NCBI GenBank assembly: GCA_036494465.1
Contig: DASXOJ010000086.1
Span: 1-64,000, forward strand
DNA from: CAJCJE01 sp036494465
Lineage (GTDB): Bacteria > Actinomycetota > Actinomycetes > Mycobacteriales > Pseudonocardiaceae
Direction: 5' to 3'
Length of the DNA: 64,000 nt
This document shows positions 29,795 to 37,593 of this stretch, piece by piece. Position 1 is the stretch's first letter. Every line of letters begins with the position of its first letter. Made by a program: the position numbers and the translations under genes. Below the pieces are notes generated by a model. It was not told where the DNA came from and did no database searches. It worked only from the letters and a program-made list of their open reading frames with translations.

Positions 29795-30688
29795 CTACCG
29801 AACCCTCCGCGCGACTGTCCTTTCCGGACCTACCAGCGTCGCCTCGGCACATTTCCGGAACAGCCCTGTCAACCGGCGGGTGTCACCGGCTCGAGTGGCG
29901 AGCACGACGTGCACCGGATCGACCCCGCGCAGCGGCACCGAAACCACATCCGGCCGCAGCAAATGCGCCGTCTCCGGCACGATCGCCACGATCTGACCGT
30001 CCGCGATCAGTTCGAACTTGTCCTCGATGGCCTCCAACAGCGGCCCATCCGGCGCCCTGCTGCCGTCCGGCCGGGGATCGATGCGCCAGTATGCGTTGTA
30101 ATCCGCGTCCGGCAGGCGCGGCAGCGGTTCGTCGGCGATGTCCGCCAACGTCACGAACTCCCGCCCAGCGAGAGGGTGAGCACGCCCGAACAACACCGCC
30201 CTCGGCTCGTCGTAGAGCACCGTCACGCGCAACTCGTCCGTCGCCAACGGCAGCCGGGTGACGGCCGCGTCGACCCGGTGATCGAGCAGCGCGCCCCGGA
30301 CCTCGCCGAGGTCGAGGTGGCTGGCGTGCACCTCCGCCTCCGGATGCAACCGGCGCAGTTCCCGCACCGCAGGCGTGACAATGATGCTCTGCGTGTAGCC
30401 GATGGTCAGCCGAGTCGGCGTCGCCGCCGCCCGCGCCTGCGCGGTGGCCTGCGCCGCTGAGCGCAGCAATGCCTTGGCGCGCGGCAGAAACACCGCGCCC
30501 GCCTCGGTGAGGCTGGTGCGCAACGGCGTGCGATCCAGCAGCCGCGCGCCGATCCGCGCCTCCAGCCGCCGGATCTGTCGGCTCAGCGACGGTTGGGCGA
30601 TGCGCAGTTCGGCGGCTGCCCGCCCGAAGTGCCGGTGCTCTGCGACCGCGACGAGGTACCGGACCAACCGCAGATCCAGATCCTCCAC
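29795..30688 (-). CDS. LysR-family transcriptional regulator
   Basis: A 297-residue regulator, GTG start. The HTH is RLVRYLVAVAEHRHFGRAAA followed by AQPSLSRQIRRLEARIGARLL. The effector domain begins near residue 92 with RLTIGYTQSIIVTPAV. It is divergent from the reductase at 30822 with a 17-bp inverted repeat between. LysR proteins usually activate such a neighbour on binding a small molecule. Confidence 0.93.
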   Translation of the reverse strand: MEDLDLRLVRYLVAVAEHRHFGRAAAELRIAQPSLSRQIRRLEARIGARLLDRTPLRTSLTEAGAVFLPRAKALLRSAAQATAQARAAATPTRLTIGYTQSIIVTPAVRELRRLHPEAEVHASHLDLGEVRGALLDHRVDAAVTRLPLATDELRVTVLYDEPRAVLFGRAHPLAGREFVTLADIADEPLPRLPDADYNAYWRIDPRPDGSRAPDGPLLEAIEDKFELIADGQIVAIVPETAHLLRPDVVSVPLRGVDPVHVVLATRAGDTRRLTGLFRKCAEATLVGPERTVARRVR

Positions 30689-30702
30689 ACGCCCACACTA
30701 CG

Positions 30703-30719
30703 TCACTGAACAGCAGTGA
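30703..30719. promoter_or_regulatory. Probable LysR binding site
   Basis: TCACTG (30703-30708) and CAGTGA (30714-30719) are perfect inverted arms around AACAG. The outer T and A fit the T-N11-A core expected for LysR proteins. It lies 15 bp before the LysR start and about 100 bp before the divergent reductase, the usual place for autoregulation and activation. Confidence 0.65.
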
Positions 30720-30821
30720 TGCCCAATCAGCATTACCCCATGAGCAACAAGCCTTGGACACCGCCTGCCAACGCGCAGCACCCTGAAATCACCGACAACC
30801 CCACTTTCACAGGAGTGCAGC

Positions 30822-31712
30822 ATGCGTGTGTTCGTCACCGGCGCGTCCGGATTCGTCGGTAGCGCGGTCGTCCGCGAACTGGTCGACGCCGGCCACCACG
30901 TCGTCGGGCTGGTCCGCTCGGACCACAGCGCCGCCACCGTCGAAGCCGCGGGCGCGCAAGTGCACCGTGGCGACCTCACCGACCTGGCTGGCCTGCGCCA
31001 GGCCGCTTCCGGCGTGGACGGCGTGATCCACACCGCCTTCAACCACGACTACCGCGATTTCGACGGTGCCTGCGCGACCGATCGCGCCGTCATCGAAGCA
31101 TTCGGCGAGACGTTGGCAGGTTCGGACCGGCCGTTGATCGTCACCTCCGGCCTCGGCAGCCTCAAGCGGGTTCCCTGCCGCCTGGCCAACGAGGACGACG
31201 CGCTCGACCACCACGGCCCGGCCGCGCACCGGGTCCCGTCGGAAACCCTGGCAATGTCCTACGCGGACCGGGGCGTGCGGGTATCGGTGGTGCGATTGTC
31301 GCTGTCGGTGCACGGCGAAGGCGACCACGGCATGGTCCCGGCTCTGATCGACAGTGCCCGAGCCCGCGGATTCGTACCCCGGATCGGCGACGGCACCAAC
31401 CGGTGGCCCGCCGTACACCGTCTGGACGCGGCCCGCTTGTACCGGTTGGCGCTGGAATCCGCGCCCGCGGGCAGCAATCTGCACGGCATCGCGGAGGAAG
31501 GCGTGCCACTGCGCGACACCACCGAGGTCATCGCGCGAAACCTGAACCTGCCGGTGACCGAGACCGACGGCGCCGACCTCGGTTTCGTGAGTTCGTTCCT
31601 GGGCGGCGACTTCCCGAGTTCCGGTGAGCGGACCAGGAAGCTGCTCGGCTGGCACCCCACCAACCGCGGCCTCATCGAGGACCTGGAGCAGGGCAACTAC
31701 TTCACCGACTAA
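30822..31712 (+). CDS. NAD(P)-dependent epimerase/reductase (extended SDR)
   Basis: A 296-residue protein with Rossmann motif FVTGASGFVGSAVVREL and HRGDLTDLAGL next to it. The usual catalytic YxxxK is not obvious: the region reads HRVPSETLAMSY, so it belongs to the atypical SDRs related to NAD-dependent epimerase/dehydratases. Many close relatives act on small carbonyls or serve as NmrA-like proteins. GGAG lies about 8 nt before the ATG. It is probably controlled by the divergent LysR. Its last codon overlaps the convergent small gene by 4 bp. Confidence 0.88.
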   Translation: MRVFVTGASGFVGSAVVRELVDAGHHVVGLVRSDHSAATVEAAGAQVHRGDLTDLAGLRQAASGVDGVIHTAFNHDYRDFDGACATDRAVIEAFGETLAGSDRPLIVTSGLGSLKRVPCRLANEDDALDHHGPAAHRVPSETLAMSYADRGVRVSVVRLSLSVHGEGDHGMVPALIDSARARGFVPRIGDGTNRWPAVHRLDAARLYRLALESAPAGSNLHGIAEEGVPLRDTTEVIARNLNLPVTETDGADLGFVSSFLGGDFPSSGERTRKLLGWHPTNRGLIEDLEQGNYFTD

Positions 31713-31879
31713 CGCGGCGAACGACCGAACAGCAAGGCGCGCCAGTCGATCCGGAACCGTGGACACGAGCACAGCGCGCAGTCACTGCCTTTCCGGTAGT
31801 GACTGTGCGCCGCACGCCGGTGCCCGCAACGGCACAGCTGCCCGGCGGCCGATCTGTCAGGCTCGTCCTGGGTAGGCAT
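31709..31879 (-). CDS. Small Cys-rich, probably zinc-binding protein (56 residues)
   Basis: The sequence after the start MPTQDEPDRSA contains CRCGHRRAAHSHY and then CALCSCPRF, five Cys and three His in 30 residues. This spacing suggests a compact zinc-binding fold. The start at 31879 has a GAGGGGGTG ribosome site; longer in-frame versions do not look coding. I know similar short proteins from actinomycetes but no function. It lies between the reductase and the MFS gene. Confidence 0.65.
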   Translation of the reverse strand: MPTQDEPDRSAAGQLCRCGHRRAAHSHYRKGSDCALCSCPRFRIDWRALLFGRSPR

Positions 31880-31932
31880 GGCCGTGCACCCCCTCGGGTC
31901 TTTCGTGCCTGTCCAGGATAAGTCCGAGCACG

Positions 31933-33165
31933 TCAGTCGACCTCCGGGCATTCCCGCATTCGGGGGATGGCCGAGGGCAGCAACCACACCACCGCGCACA
32001 TCGCCCCGGCCACCGCGATCCACAGCGTCGGCCGCAACCCGAGCGCGCTGCCGAGCAATCCGCCGAGCAGTGCGCCAATCGGCCGAGTGCCGTAGTTGAC
32101 CATCCGATAAGCACCGGTGACCCGGGCACGCAGCCGATCCGGGGTGACCGCGAGCTGAATGGTCCCGCCAGCGACATCCAGCATCATCACGCCGAACCCG
32201 GATCCGAACTCGGCGAGGAACAACAGCGCCAGAATCACCGGTTCGGGGCCACGCGCCAACGGCACCAACGCGATCGGCCCGGTGTAGGCGAGGAACCCGA
32301 TGGTGAACGTCAGCCCCAGCCCGAGCCGTGCTGTCAACCGCTGGATCACAGCAGAAGCAAGCACTGTGCCCACCGCGCCCGCCCCCAGCGCCAGCCCCAG
32401 TTGCAAAGCCGAAACACGCAGCTGACTCGTCGCGAACAACAGCATCTCGGCGAAGTAGGCGAAGGTAAAAAGATTCACCGTCGCGGTGGCGCCCAGCACC
32501 GCACGCAACACCGGCGAACCCGCGATGAACCGCAGACCCGCCAGGACATGCCCGTCCTCCACCTGCTCGGGCACCGGTTCCACCGGCCTGATGCGACAGA
32601 GGAAGAACGCGGAAACCAGGAACGACGCGGCGTTCACCAGCAACGCGAACGGCGCGGTCACCAGCGCGACGATCAACCCGCCCAAGCTCTGCCCGCCGAC
32701 TCCGGCGACCGCGCCGCTGCCGTTGAGCAACGCGTTGCCCTGCACGTACTGCTCAGCGGGCACCATCGACACGAACAAGGTGTTGCAGGAAACCGCGAAG
32801 AACACCTCGAACGCACCGACAACGAAGGCGATCCCGTACAACAACGGCATCCGCAACACGCCGGCGACCACACACAACGGCACGCAGACCAGCAACCCGG
32901 CCCGCGCGAGGTCGGACACGATCATGATCTGCCGATGCCGGCCCCGGCGATCGACCCAGGCGCCGATGGTCAACGCGAACAACAGGTTCGGCACCGTCCC
33001 TGCCGCGGTCAGATACCCCATCTGCGCCGAGTTCGCGTGCAACACGAGCACCGCGGTCAGTGGCAACGCGAGGTTCATGATCTCGTCGCCGAGCAGCGAC
33101 ACGCTCTCGCCGAGCCAGAATCGCCGGAAAGCCCGCTGCCGCAACAAGGGTGGCACCGCCAGCAT
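31933..33165 (-). CDS. MFS transporter, MFS_3/enterobactin-exporter type
   Basis: A 410-residue transporter beginning FRRFWLGESVSLLGDEIMNLALP, the signature of the MFS_3 group that includes EntS-like exporters and macrolide pumps. Motif A appears as GAWVDRRGRHRQIM, followed by 12 hydrophobic segments. It starts 6 nt after the ArsR gene, so the two form an operon. The pump probably exports a compound sensed by that regulator. Confidence 0.92.
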   Translation of the reverse strand: MLAVPPLLRQRAFRRFWLGESVSLLGDEIMNLALPLTAVLVLHANSAQMGYLTAAGTVPNLLFALTIGAWVDRRGRHRQIMIVSDLARAGLLVCVPLCVVAGVLRMPLLYGIAFVVGAFEVFFAVSCNTLFVSMVPAEQYVQGNALLNGSGAVAGVGGQSLGGLIVALVTAPFALLVNAASFLVSAFFLCRIRPVEPVPEQVEDGHVLAGLRFIAGSPVLRAVLGATATVNLFTFAYFAEMLLFATSQLRVSALQLGLALGAGAVGTVLASAVIQRLTARLGLGLTFTIGFLAYTGPIALVPLARGPEPVILALLFLAEFGSGFGVMMLDVAGGTIQLAVTPDRLRARVTGAYRMVNYGTRPIGALLGGLLGSALGLRPTLWIAVAGAMCAVVWLLPSAIPRMRECPEVD

Positions 33166-33171
33166 CAGAAC

Positions 33172-33759
33172 TCACCCCGCATCCGGCGGGTCGTAGGGCA
33201 AGGCCATGGTGATCACGTCGATCGCCCGTGCCCCCGGTGGCCGCAACTCCGGATGCGCCGTCCGCTCCTGTAAACCCGCGAGCAACACTTCGACACCACG
33301 GGTGAACTCGGCGAGCTCATCAGCGGTCGCATAGACGATCGTGTCCCGAGTACCGGCAACCTCCTGCCACTCCCTGGGTTCCTCGGCATTCGTCCGCAGC
33401 CACTGCGCCAGCAGGTTCGTGTACACCTGCGCCGCCGTCGAGTTCATCGCCGCGATGGCCACCGCCGCCTCCGGCGCCGTGGCAGCACTGGGCCACGCCG
33501 TGAACTCAGCCGTCGCCCGCCAAGGCTTCTGCCGCCCCCGACCCCCGCCTGCCTCCTCGACCAACCCGTACTTGGCGAGTTGCCGCAGGTGGAAGGAGGT
33601 ACTGCCGGTGCTCTCCCCGACCAGCGCCGCCGCTTCCGTCGCCGTCAACGGCCCCTTGGTGCGCAGCAGCCCGACCAGTTTCATCCGCAACGGATGAGCC
33701 AACGCCCGCAATGCGACCGGATCGCTCAACTCAAGAATCCGACGAGGCTTCTCGTCCAC
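33172..33759 (-). CDS. ArsR-type winged-helix regulator (HTH_20)
   Basis: A 195-residue regulator. The HTH is ALAHPLRMKLVGLLRTKGPL followed by EAAALVGESTGSTSFHLRQLAKYGLVEE, characteristic of the HTH_20/ArsR group without metal-binding Cys pairs. The GTG start at 33759 follows GGGGAGGGG by 2-3 nt; a longer reading to 34506 would run antisense through nadE and is rejected. It is the first gene of a regulator-pump operon and has a palindromic site 34 bp upstream. Confidence 0.88.
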   Translation of the reverse strand: MDEKPRRILELSDPVALRALAHPLRMKLVGLLRTKGPLTATEAAALVGESTGSTSFHLRQLAKYGLVEEAGGGRGRQKPWRATAEFTAWPSAATAPEAAVAIAAMNSTAAQVYTNLLAQWLRTNAEEPREWQEVAGTRDTIVYATADELAEFTRGVEVLLAGLQERTAHPELRPPGARAIDVITMALPYDPPDAG

Positions 33760-33792
33760 AACCCCTCCCCAGCTGGAACGATGCCAACATAG

Positions 33793-33814
33793 CTTTGCAA
33801 AGAACCCTTGGCAA
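33793..33814. promoter_or_regulatory. Probable ArsR operator built on CTTTGCAAAG
   Basis: CTTTGCAAAG (33793-33802) is a perfect 10-bp palindrome. TTGCAAAG (33795-33802) is also inverted against CTTGGCAA (33807-33814) with one mismatch and a 4-nt spacer. The site sits in the ArsR-nadE gap and would cover the ArsR promoter. Confidence 0.6.
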
Positions 33815-33834
33815 TCACCCGATAGTTTTATACT
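33808..33834 (+). promoter_or_regulatory. Candidate sigma-70 type promoter for nadE
   Basis: TTGGCA (33808-33813) and TATACT (33829-33834) resemble -35 and -10 boxes, with a slightly short 15-nt spacer. The start codon of nadE lies about 70 bp downstream. The -35 overlaps the proposed ArsR operator, so cross-talk is possible. Confidence 0.45.
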
Positions 33835-33903
33835 CATAGTCGAAAAGTGCGTTCTCGCCCACAACCAGGGGCGTTCGCGGCCCGAGTGGACGATGATGTC
33901 GGC

Positions 33904-35637
33904 ATGCCGCAGTTGCGCCTCGGACTCGCCCAATGCAACCCCTGCGTCGGTGCCCTCGACGCCAACACCGACCTGATCGTCGACTGGACCCGCAAGGCCG
34001 TCGAAGCAGGCGTTCACCTGGTCGTTTTCCCGGAAATGGCGCTCACCGGCTATCCGGTCGAAGACCTCGCCCTGCGCGCGTCGTTCGCGGAAGGCACCCT
34101 GCGCGCACTGGACGGCCTCGCCGAGCGGCTCGACGACGCGGGCTGCGGCGAAGTCGCCGTCGTCGTCGGCTACCTGGACCGTGACGAGGTCGGCCCGCGC
34201 AACGCGGCCGCGGTGCTGCACCGTGGCCAGGTGGTGGCCAAGCAGTTCAAACACCACCTGCCCAACTACGGCGTCTTCGACGAGCGGCGCTACTTCAAGG
34301 CAGGCAACGCCCTGGACGTGATCCAGTTGAACGGCCTCGACATCGGCCTGGCCATCTGCGAGGACCTCTGGGCCGACGGCGGCCCGGTCACCGCGCTCGG
34401 CGAGGCAGGCGTCGACCTGATCGTGGTGCCGAACGCGTCGCCCTACGAGCGCAACAAGGACGACCAGCGCCTGCCCCTGGTCGCGGGCCGGGCCCGGGAG
34501 GCCCACGCCCCGCTCGCGTACGTCAACATGGTCGGCGGCCAGGACGACCTGGTCTTCGACGGCGACTCACTGATCGTCGACGCCGAAGGCACCCTGCTCG
34601 CCAGGGCGCCCCAGTTCGTCGAACACCTGATGGTCTTCGACTTCGACCTGACAACCGGCGGTTACCAGCGCACCGGCCAGGTGGGCGAGTTCAACCTCCG
34701 CCGCGTCCCGATCACCGGCGAGCCGGTGCCCGCCTACCCCGCGCAGCCCGCGCCCCCGATCGCACCGCCGCTACCCGATCCGGCCGAAGTATGGTCCGCG
34801 CTGGTCACCGGCCTGCGAGACTATGTGCACAAGAACGGTTTCCGCTCGGTCACCTTCGGCTTCTCCGGCGGCATCGACTCAGCCGTCGTCGCCGCCCTCT
34901 CAGCCGACGCCCTCGGCGCCGACGCCCTCTACGGCGTCTCCATGCCCTCGGGCTACTCCACCGAACACTCCCGCTCGGACGCGGCCGAACTGGCCAGGCG
35001 GATCGGCTGCCACTTCGAGACCCAGCCGATCGGCGAGATGGTCAGGGTGTTCGTCGAGCAACTGGGTTTGTCCGGCCTGTCAGAGGAAAACGTCCAAGCG
35101 CGCTGCCGGGGCGTCCTGCTGATGGCCCGCTCCAACTCCTTCGGCCACCTGGTCCTGGCCACCGGCAACAAGACCGAACTGGCGGTCGGCTACTCGACCA
35201 TCTACGGCGACGCGGTCGGCGGCTTCGCGCCCATCAAGGACGTGCCCAAGACGTTGGTCTGGGAACTGGCGAAGTGGCGCAACGCGGAAGCCGAGCGCAA
35301 CGGTGAAACCCCGCCCATCCCGGAAAACTCCATCACCAAGCCCCCATCGGCCGAACTGCGCCCCGACCAGTTCGACACCGACAGCCTGCCCGACTACGCA
35401 CTGCTCGACGCGGTCCTCGACGACTACGTCGAAGGCGATCGCGGCTACCGCGACCTGCTCGCCGCCGGTTTCGACCCGGAGGTGGTCGAGAAGGTGCTCC
35501 GCATGGTCGACGCCGCCGAGTACAAGCGGCGCCAGTACCCGCCGGGCACCAAGATCACCTTCCGCGCGTTCGGCCGCGACCGCAGGCTGCCCATCACCAA
35601 CGGCTGGCGCGAGCGCGCCCCCATCACGGCCAGCTGA
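33904..35637 (+). CDS. nadE: Glutamine-dependent NAD+ synthase
   Basis: Makes NAD+ from deamido-NAD+, ATP and glutamine. The protein has about 577 residues. The N-terminal nitrilase-like glutaminase shows the catalytic triad Glu (FPEMALTGYP, about residue 44), Lys (KHHLPNYGVFDERRYF) and Cys (ICEDLW). The C-terminal synthetase has the ATP PP-loop FSGGIDSA and LATGNKTELAVGYSTIYGD. An in-frame ATG at 33847 is possible, but 33904 puts the nitrilase strand MPQLRLGLAQCN at the start. Length fits the family's shorter two-domain form. Confidence 0.96.
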   Translation: MPQLRLGLAQCNPCVGALDANTDLIVDWTRKAVEAGVHLVVFPEMALTGYPVEDLALRASFAEGTLRALDGLAERLDDAGCGEVAVVVGYLDRDEVGPRNAAAVLHRGQVVAKQFKHHLPNYGVFDERRYFKAGNALDVIQLNGLDIGLAICEDLWADGGPVTALGEAGVDLIVVPNASPYERNKDDQRLPLVAGRAREAHAPLAYVNMVGGQDDLVFDGDSLIVDAEGTLLARAPQFVEHLMVFDFDLTTGGYQRTGQVGEFNLRRVPITGEPVPAYPAQPAPPIAPPLPDPAEVWSALVTGLRDYVHKNGFRSVTFGFSGGIDSAVVAALSADALGADALYGVSMPSGYSTEHSRSDAAELARRIGCHFETQPIGEMVRVFVEQLGLSGLSEENVQARCRGVLLMARSNSFGHLVLATGNKTELAVGYSTIYGDAVGGFAPIKDVPKTLVWELAKWRNAEAERNGETPPIPENSITKPPSAELRPDQFDTDSLPDYALLDAVLDDYVEGDRGYRDLLAAGFDPEVVEKVLRMVDAAEYKRRQYPPGTKITFRAFGRDRRLPITNGWRERAPITAS

Positions 35638-35926
35638 CGACCACCCAGCCCCACCGCGCGGCCCCCGCACCAGTCCCGCCACGCGCGAGCATCGAAACGG
35701 CCCCTCGCCACGACGGCTCAGGCGGGACGGAAGCCGCTGCCCAAACGGCGCCATCACACGGTCGTGACCGCACTTCACTCGGTCGGGTAAGCCAATCCCC
35801 CGGTTGCCCGCTCGTCGGCACGGCGGCCGCCGTGTTGACTGGAGAGCCGCTGTTGCACGATAGGCAGCGTCAACCGTCCGCGGCGCCCCGATCGAGTCGG
35901 GAGACCGGGCGCCCGAGGGAAGGAAC

Positions 35927-36520
35927 ATGGTGGGCGGACCCGTCTGGGTCAACTGGGTGTTGTCCTCACTGCTGGGCCTGGTGTGCTTGTCCTGCCTGGC
36001 CCGCCTGGCGATCTACCGCGGCGCCCGGACCCGTCCGGCCGAGACTCCGCACTGGCACGAGGACATCAGTCAGCTGGTCATGGGAGTCGGCATGATCGCC
36101 ATGCTGCTCGCCTGGCTCGGCGTGGTACCCAAAGCCGTGTGGCTGCTGGTTTTCCTCGGCGAGGCCGCGATCTTCGCGGTGCTGCTGATGCGTCCGCAGC
36201 CCGGCCCGCCGCTCGCCGCCACCGACTCCTGGCAGTACGTGCACCACCTGATGGCCGGCCTCGCCATGGCCTACGTCGTGCTGGCCAGCACCGACACGCT
36301 GCGCGGCGTCGCGCATCCGATGCTGCTGCCGTCGTTGGCGTGCTCGTTCGCCATGTACTTCATCGGCTACACGATCTGGTCGCTCGTTCGAGTGAAACGC
36401 GGCACGCTCGCGGTGGCCGGCGGTGGCAGCTGGACCGTGCTGAGTAAACCGCGGGTTGTCGAAGGATGCCGGGTCGTGATGGGTGCCGGCATGGTCTACA
36501 TGTTCCTGGCCGCCATGTGA
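35927..36520 (+). CDS. DUF5134 membrane protein
   Basis: A 197-residue protein with five to six hydrophobic segments. HWHEDISQLVMGVGMIAMLL and WQYVHHLMAGLAMAYVVL carry several His residues and match my memory of DUF5134, an actinobacterial family of unknown role. The His pattern could bind metal, but that is speculation. It sits between nadE and panB. The preceding 289 bp show no feature. Confidence 0.75.
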   Translation: MVGGPVWVNWVLSSLLGLVCLSCLARLAIYRGARTRPAETPHWHEDISQLVMGVGMIAMLLAWLGVVPKAVWLLVFLGEAAIFAVLLMRPQPGPPLAATDSWQYVHHLMAGLAMAYVVLASTDTLRGVAHPMLLPSLACSFAMYFIGYTIWSLVRVKRGTLAVAGGGSWTVLSKPRVVEGCRVVMGAGMVYMFLAAM

Positions 36521-36670
36521 ATGACAACGTCACCGCGCTGACCTGCGGTGTGAGCATCGTCGCAAGCCACTGCGCCCGGCCGGAGCCGGTGTCACTCTGA
36601 TTGCGTACACCATCCGCACAGACCCAGGGACCCAGGAACATGGGCCTTGAGGGAAGGACGGTCGACGACG

Positions 36671-37546
36671 ATGTCCACCACCGCAGGTGTTCCCGAAGAA
36701 CCCGCCCCGTACGGCTCCGGTCCGGCAGCGGCAACCGAGACGAAATCTCCGAAGCGGGTCCGCATCCCCTACCTCCAGCAGCTCAAGGACCGCGGCGAGC
36801 CGTGGCCCATGCTGACCGCGTACGACATGTACACAGCGGAACTGTTCGACGAAGCAGGCATTCCGGTACTGCTCGTCGGTGACTCCGCCGCGAACAACGT
36901 CTACGGCTACGAGACCTCGCTCCCGGTGACCGTGGACGAAATGCTGCCCCTCGTTCGCGCGGTGACCCGCTCGGTCAAGCGGGCGCTCGTCGTTGCCGAC
37001 TTCCCGTTCGGGTCCTACCAGCTCTCGCCGGAACAGGCGCTGGCGACCGGTGTCCGGTTCATGAAGGAGGGCTTGGCGCACGCGGTCAAGCTGGAAGGCG
37101 GACGCCACTTCGCCCCGCACGTCGAGGCGCTCACCTCGGCGGGCGTGCCGGTCATGGGCCACATCGGCTTCACCCCGCAGAGCGAGCACAACCTGGGCGG
37201 CTACCGCGTCCAGGGCCGGGGCGACACCGGTGATCTGATCGTCGAGGACGCGGTCGCCCTCCAGAAGGCGGGTGCGTTCGCGGTCGTCATGGAGATGGTT
37301 CCGGCCGAGGTCGCCAAGCGCGTCACGCACGAACTGCACATTCCGACCGTCGGCATCGGCGCGGGACCGGACTGCGATGCGCAGGTGCTGGTCTGGCAGG
37401 ACATGGCGGGCCTGCGACGCGGCAAGGCACCGCGCTTCGTCAAGCGCTACGCCGACGTCGCCGGAGTGATCGCCAATGCGGCCAGCCAGTTCGCGGACGA
37501 CGTCCGCACCCGCGAGTTCCCAGCCCCGGAGCACGCTTTCCACTGA
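36671..37546 (+). CDS. panB: 3-methyl-2-oxobutanoate hydroxymethyltransferase (pantothenate synthesis)
   Basis: Transfers a hydroxymethyl group from 5,10-methylene-tetrahydrofolate to alpha-ketoisovalerate, giving ketopantoate. The protein has 291 residues and the family's hallmark blocks: MLTAYDMYTAELFDEAGI, LLVGDSAANNVYGYE, KLEGG, VPVMGHIGFTPQS and IPTVGIGAGPDCDAQVLVWQD. The Asp residues of DS and D in ADFPFG bind Mg2+. Start 36671 is supported by an upstream GGGAAGGA; the Ala/Pro-rich N-terminal leader of about 30 residues is common in actinomycetes. Confidence 0.97.
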   Translation: MSTTAGVPEEPAPYGSGPAAATETKSPKRVRIPYLQQLKDRGEPWPMLTAYDMYTAELFDEAGIPVLLVGDSAANNVYGYETSLPVTVDEMLPLVRAVTRSVKRALVVADFPFGSYQLSPEQALATGVRFMKEGLAHAVKLEGGRHFAPHVEALTSAGVPVMGHIGFTPQSEHNLGGYRVQGRGDTGDLIVEDAVALQKAGAFAVVMEMVPAEVAKRVTHELHIPTVGIGAGPDCDAQVLVWQDMAGLRRGKAPRFVKRYADVAGVIANAASQFADDVRTREFPAPEHAFH

Positions 37547-37555
37547 TTCGGCACG

Positions 37556-37593
37556 GATCGGCCCGGTCAGCGTCTCCGCCGGCCGGGCCGATC
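37556..37593. terminator. Bidirectional terminator between panB and the caspase gene
   Basis: GATCGGCCCGG (37556-37566) and CCGGGCCGATC (37583-37593) form a perfect 11-bp stem with a 16-nt loop. It begins 10 bp after the panB stop, and its right arm lies inside the last codons of the convergent caspase gene. No long U-run follows. Confidence 0.6.
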
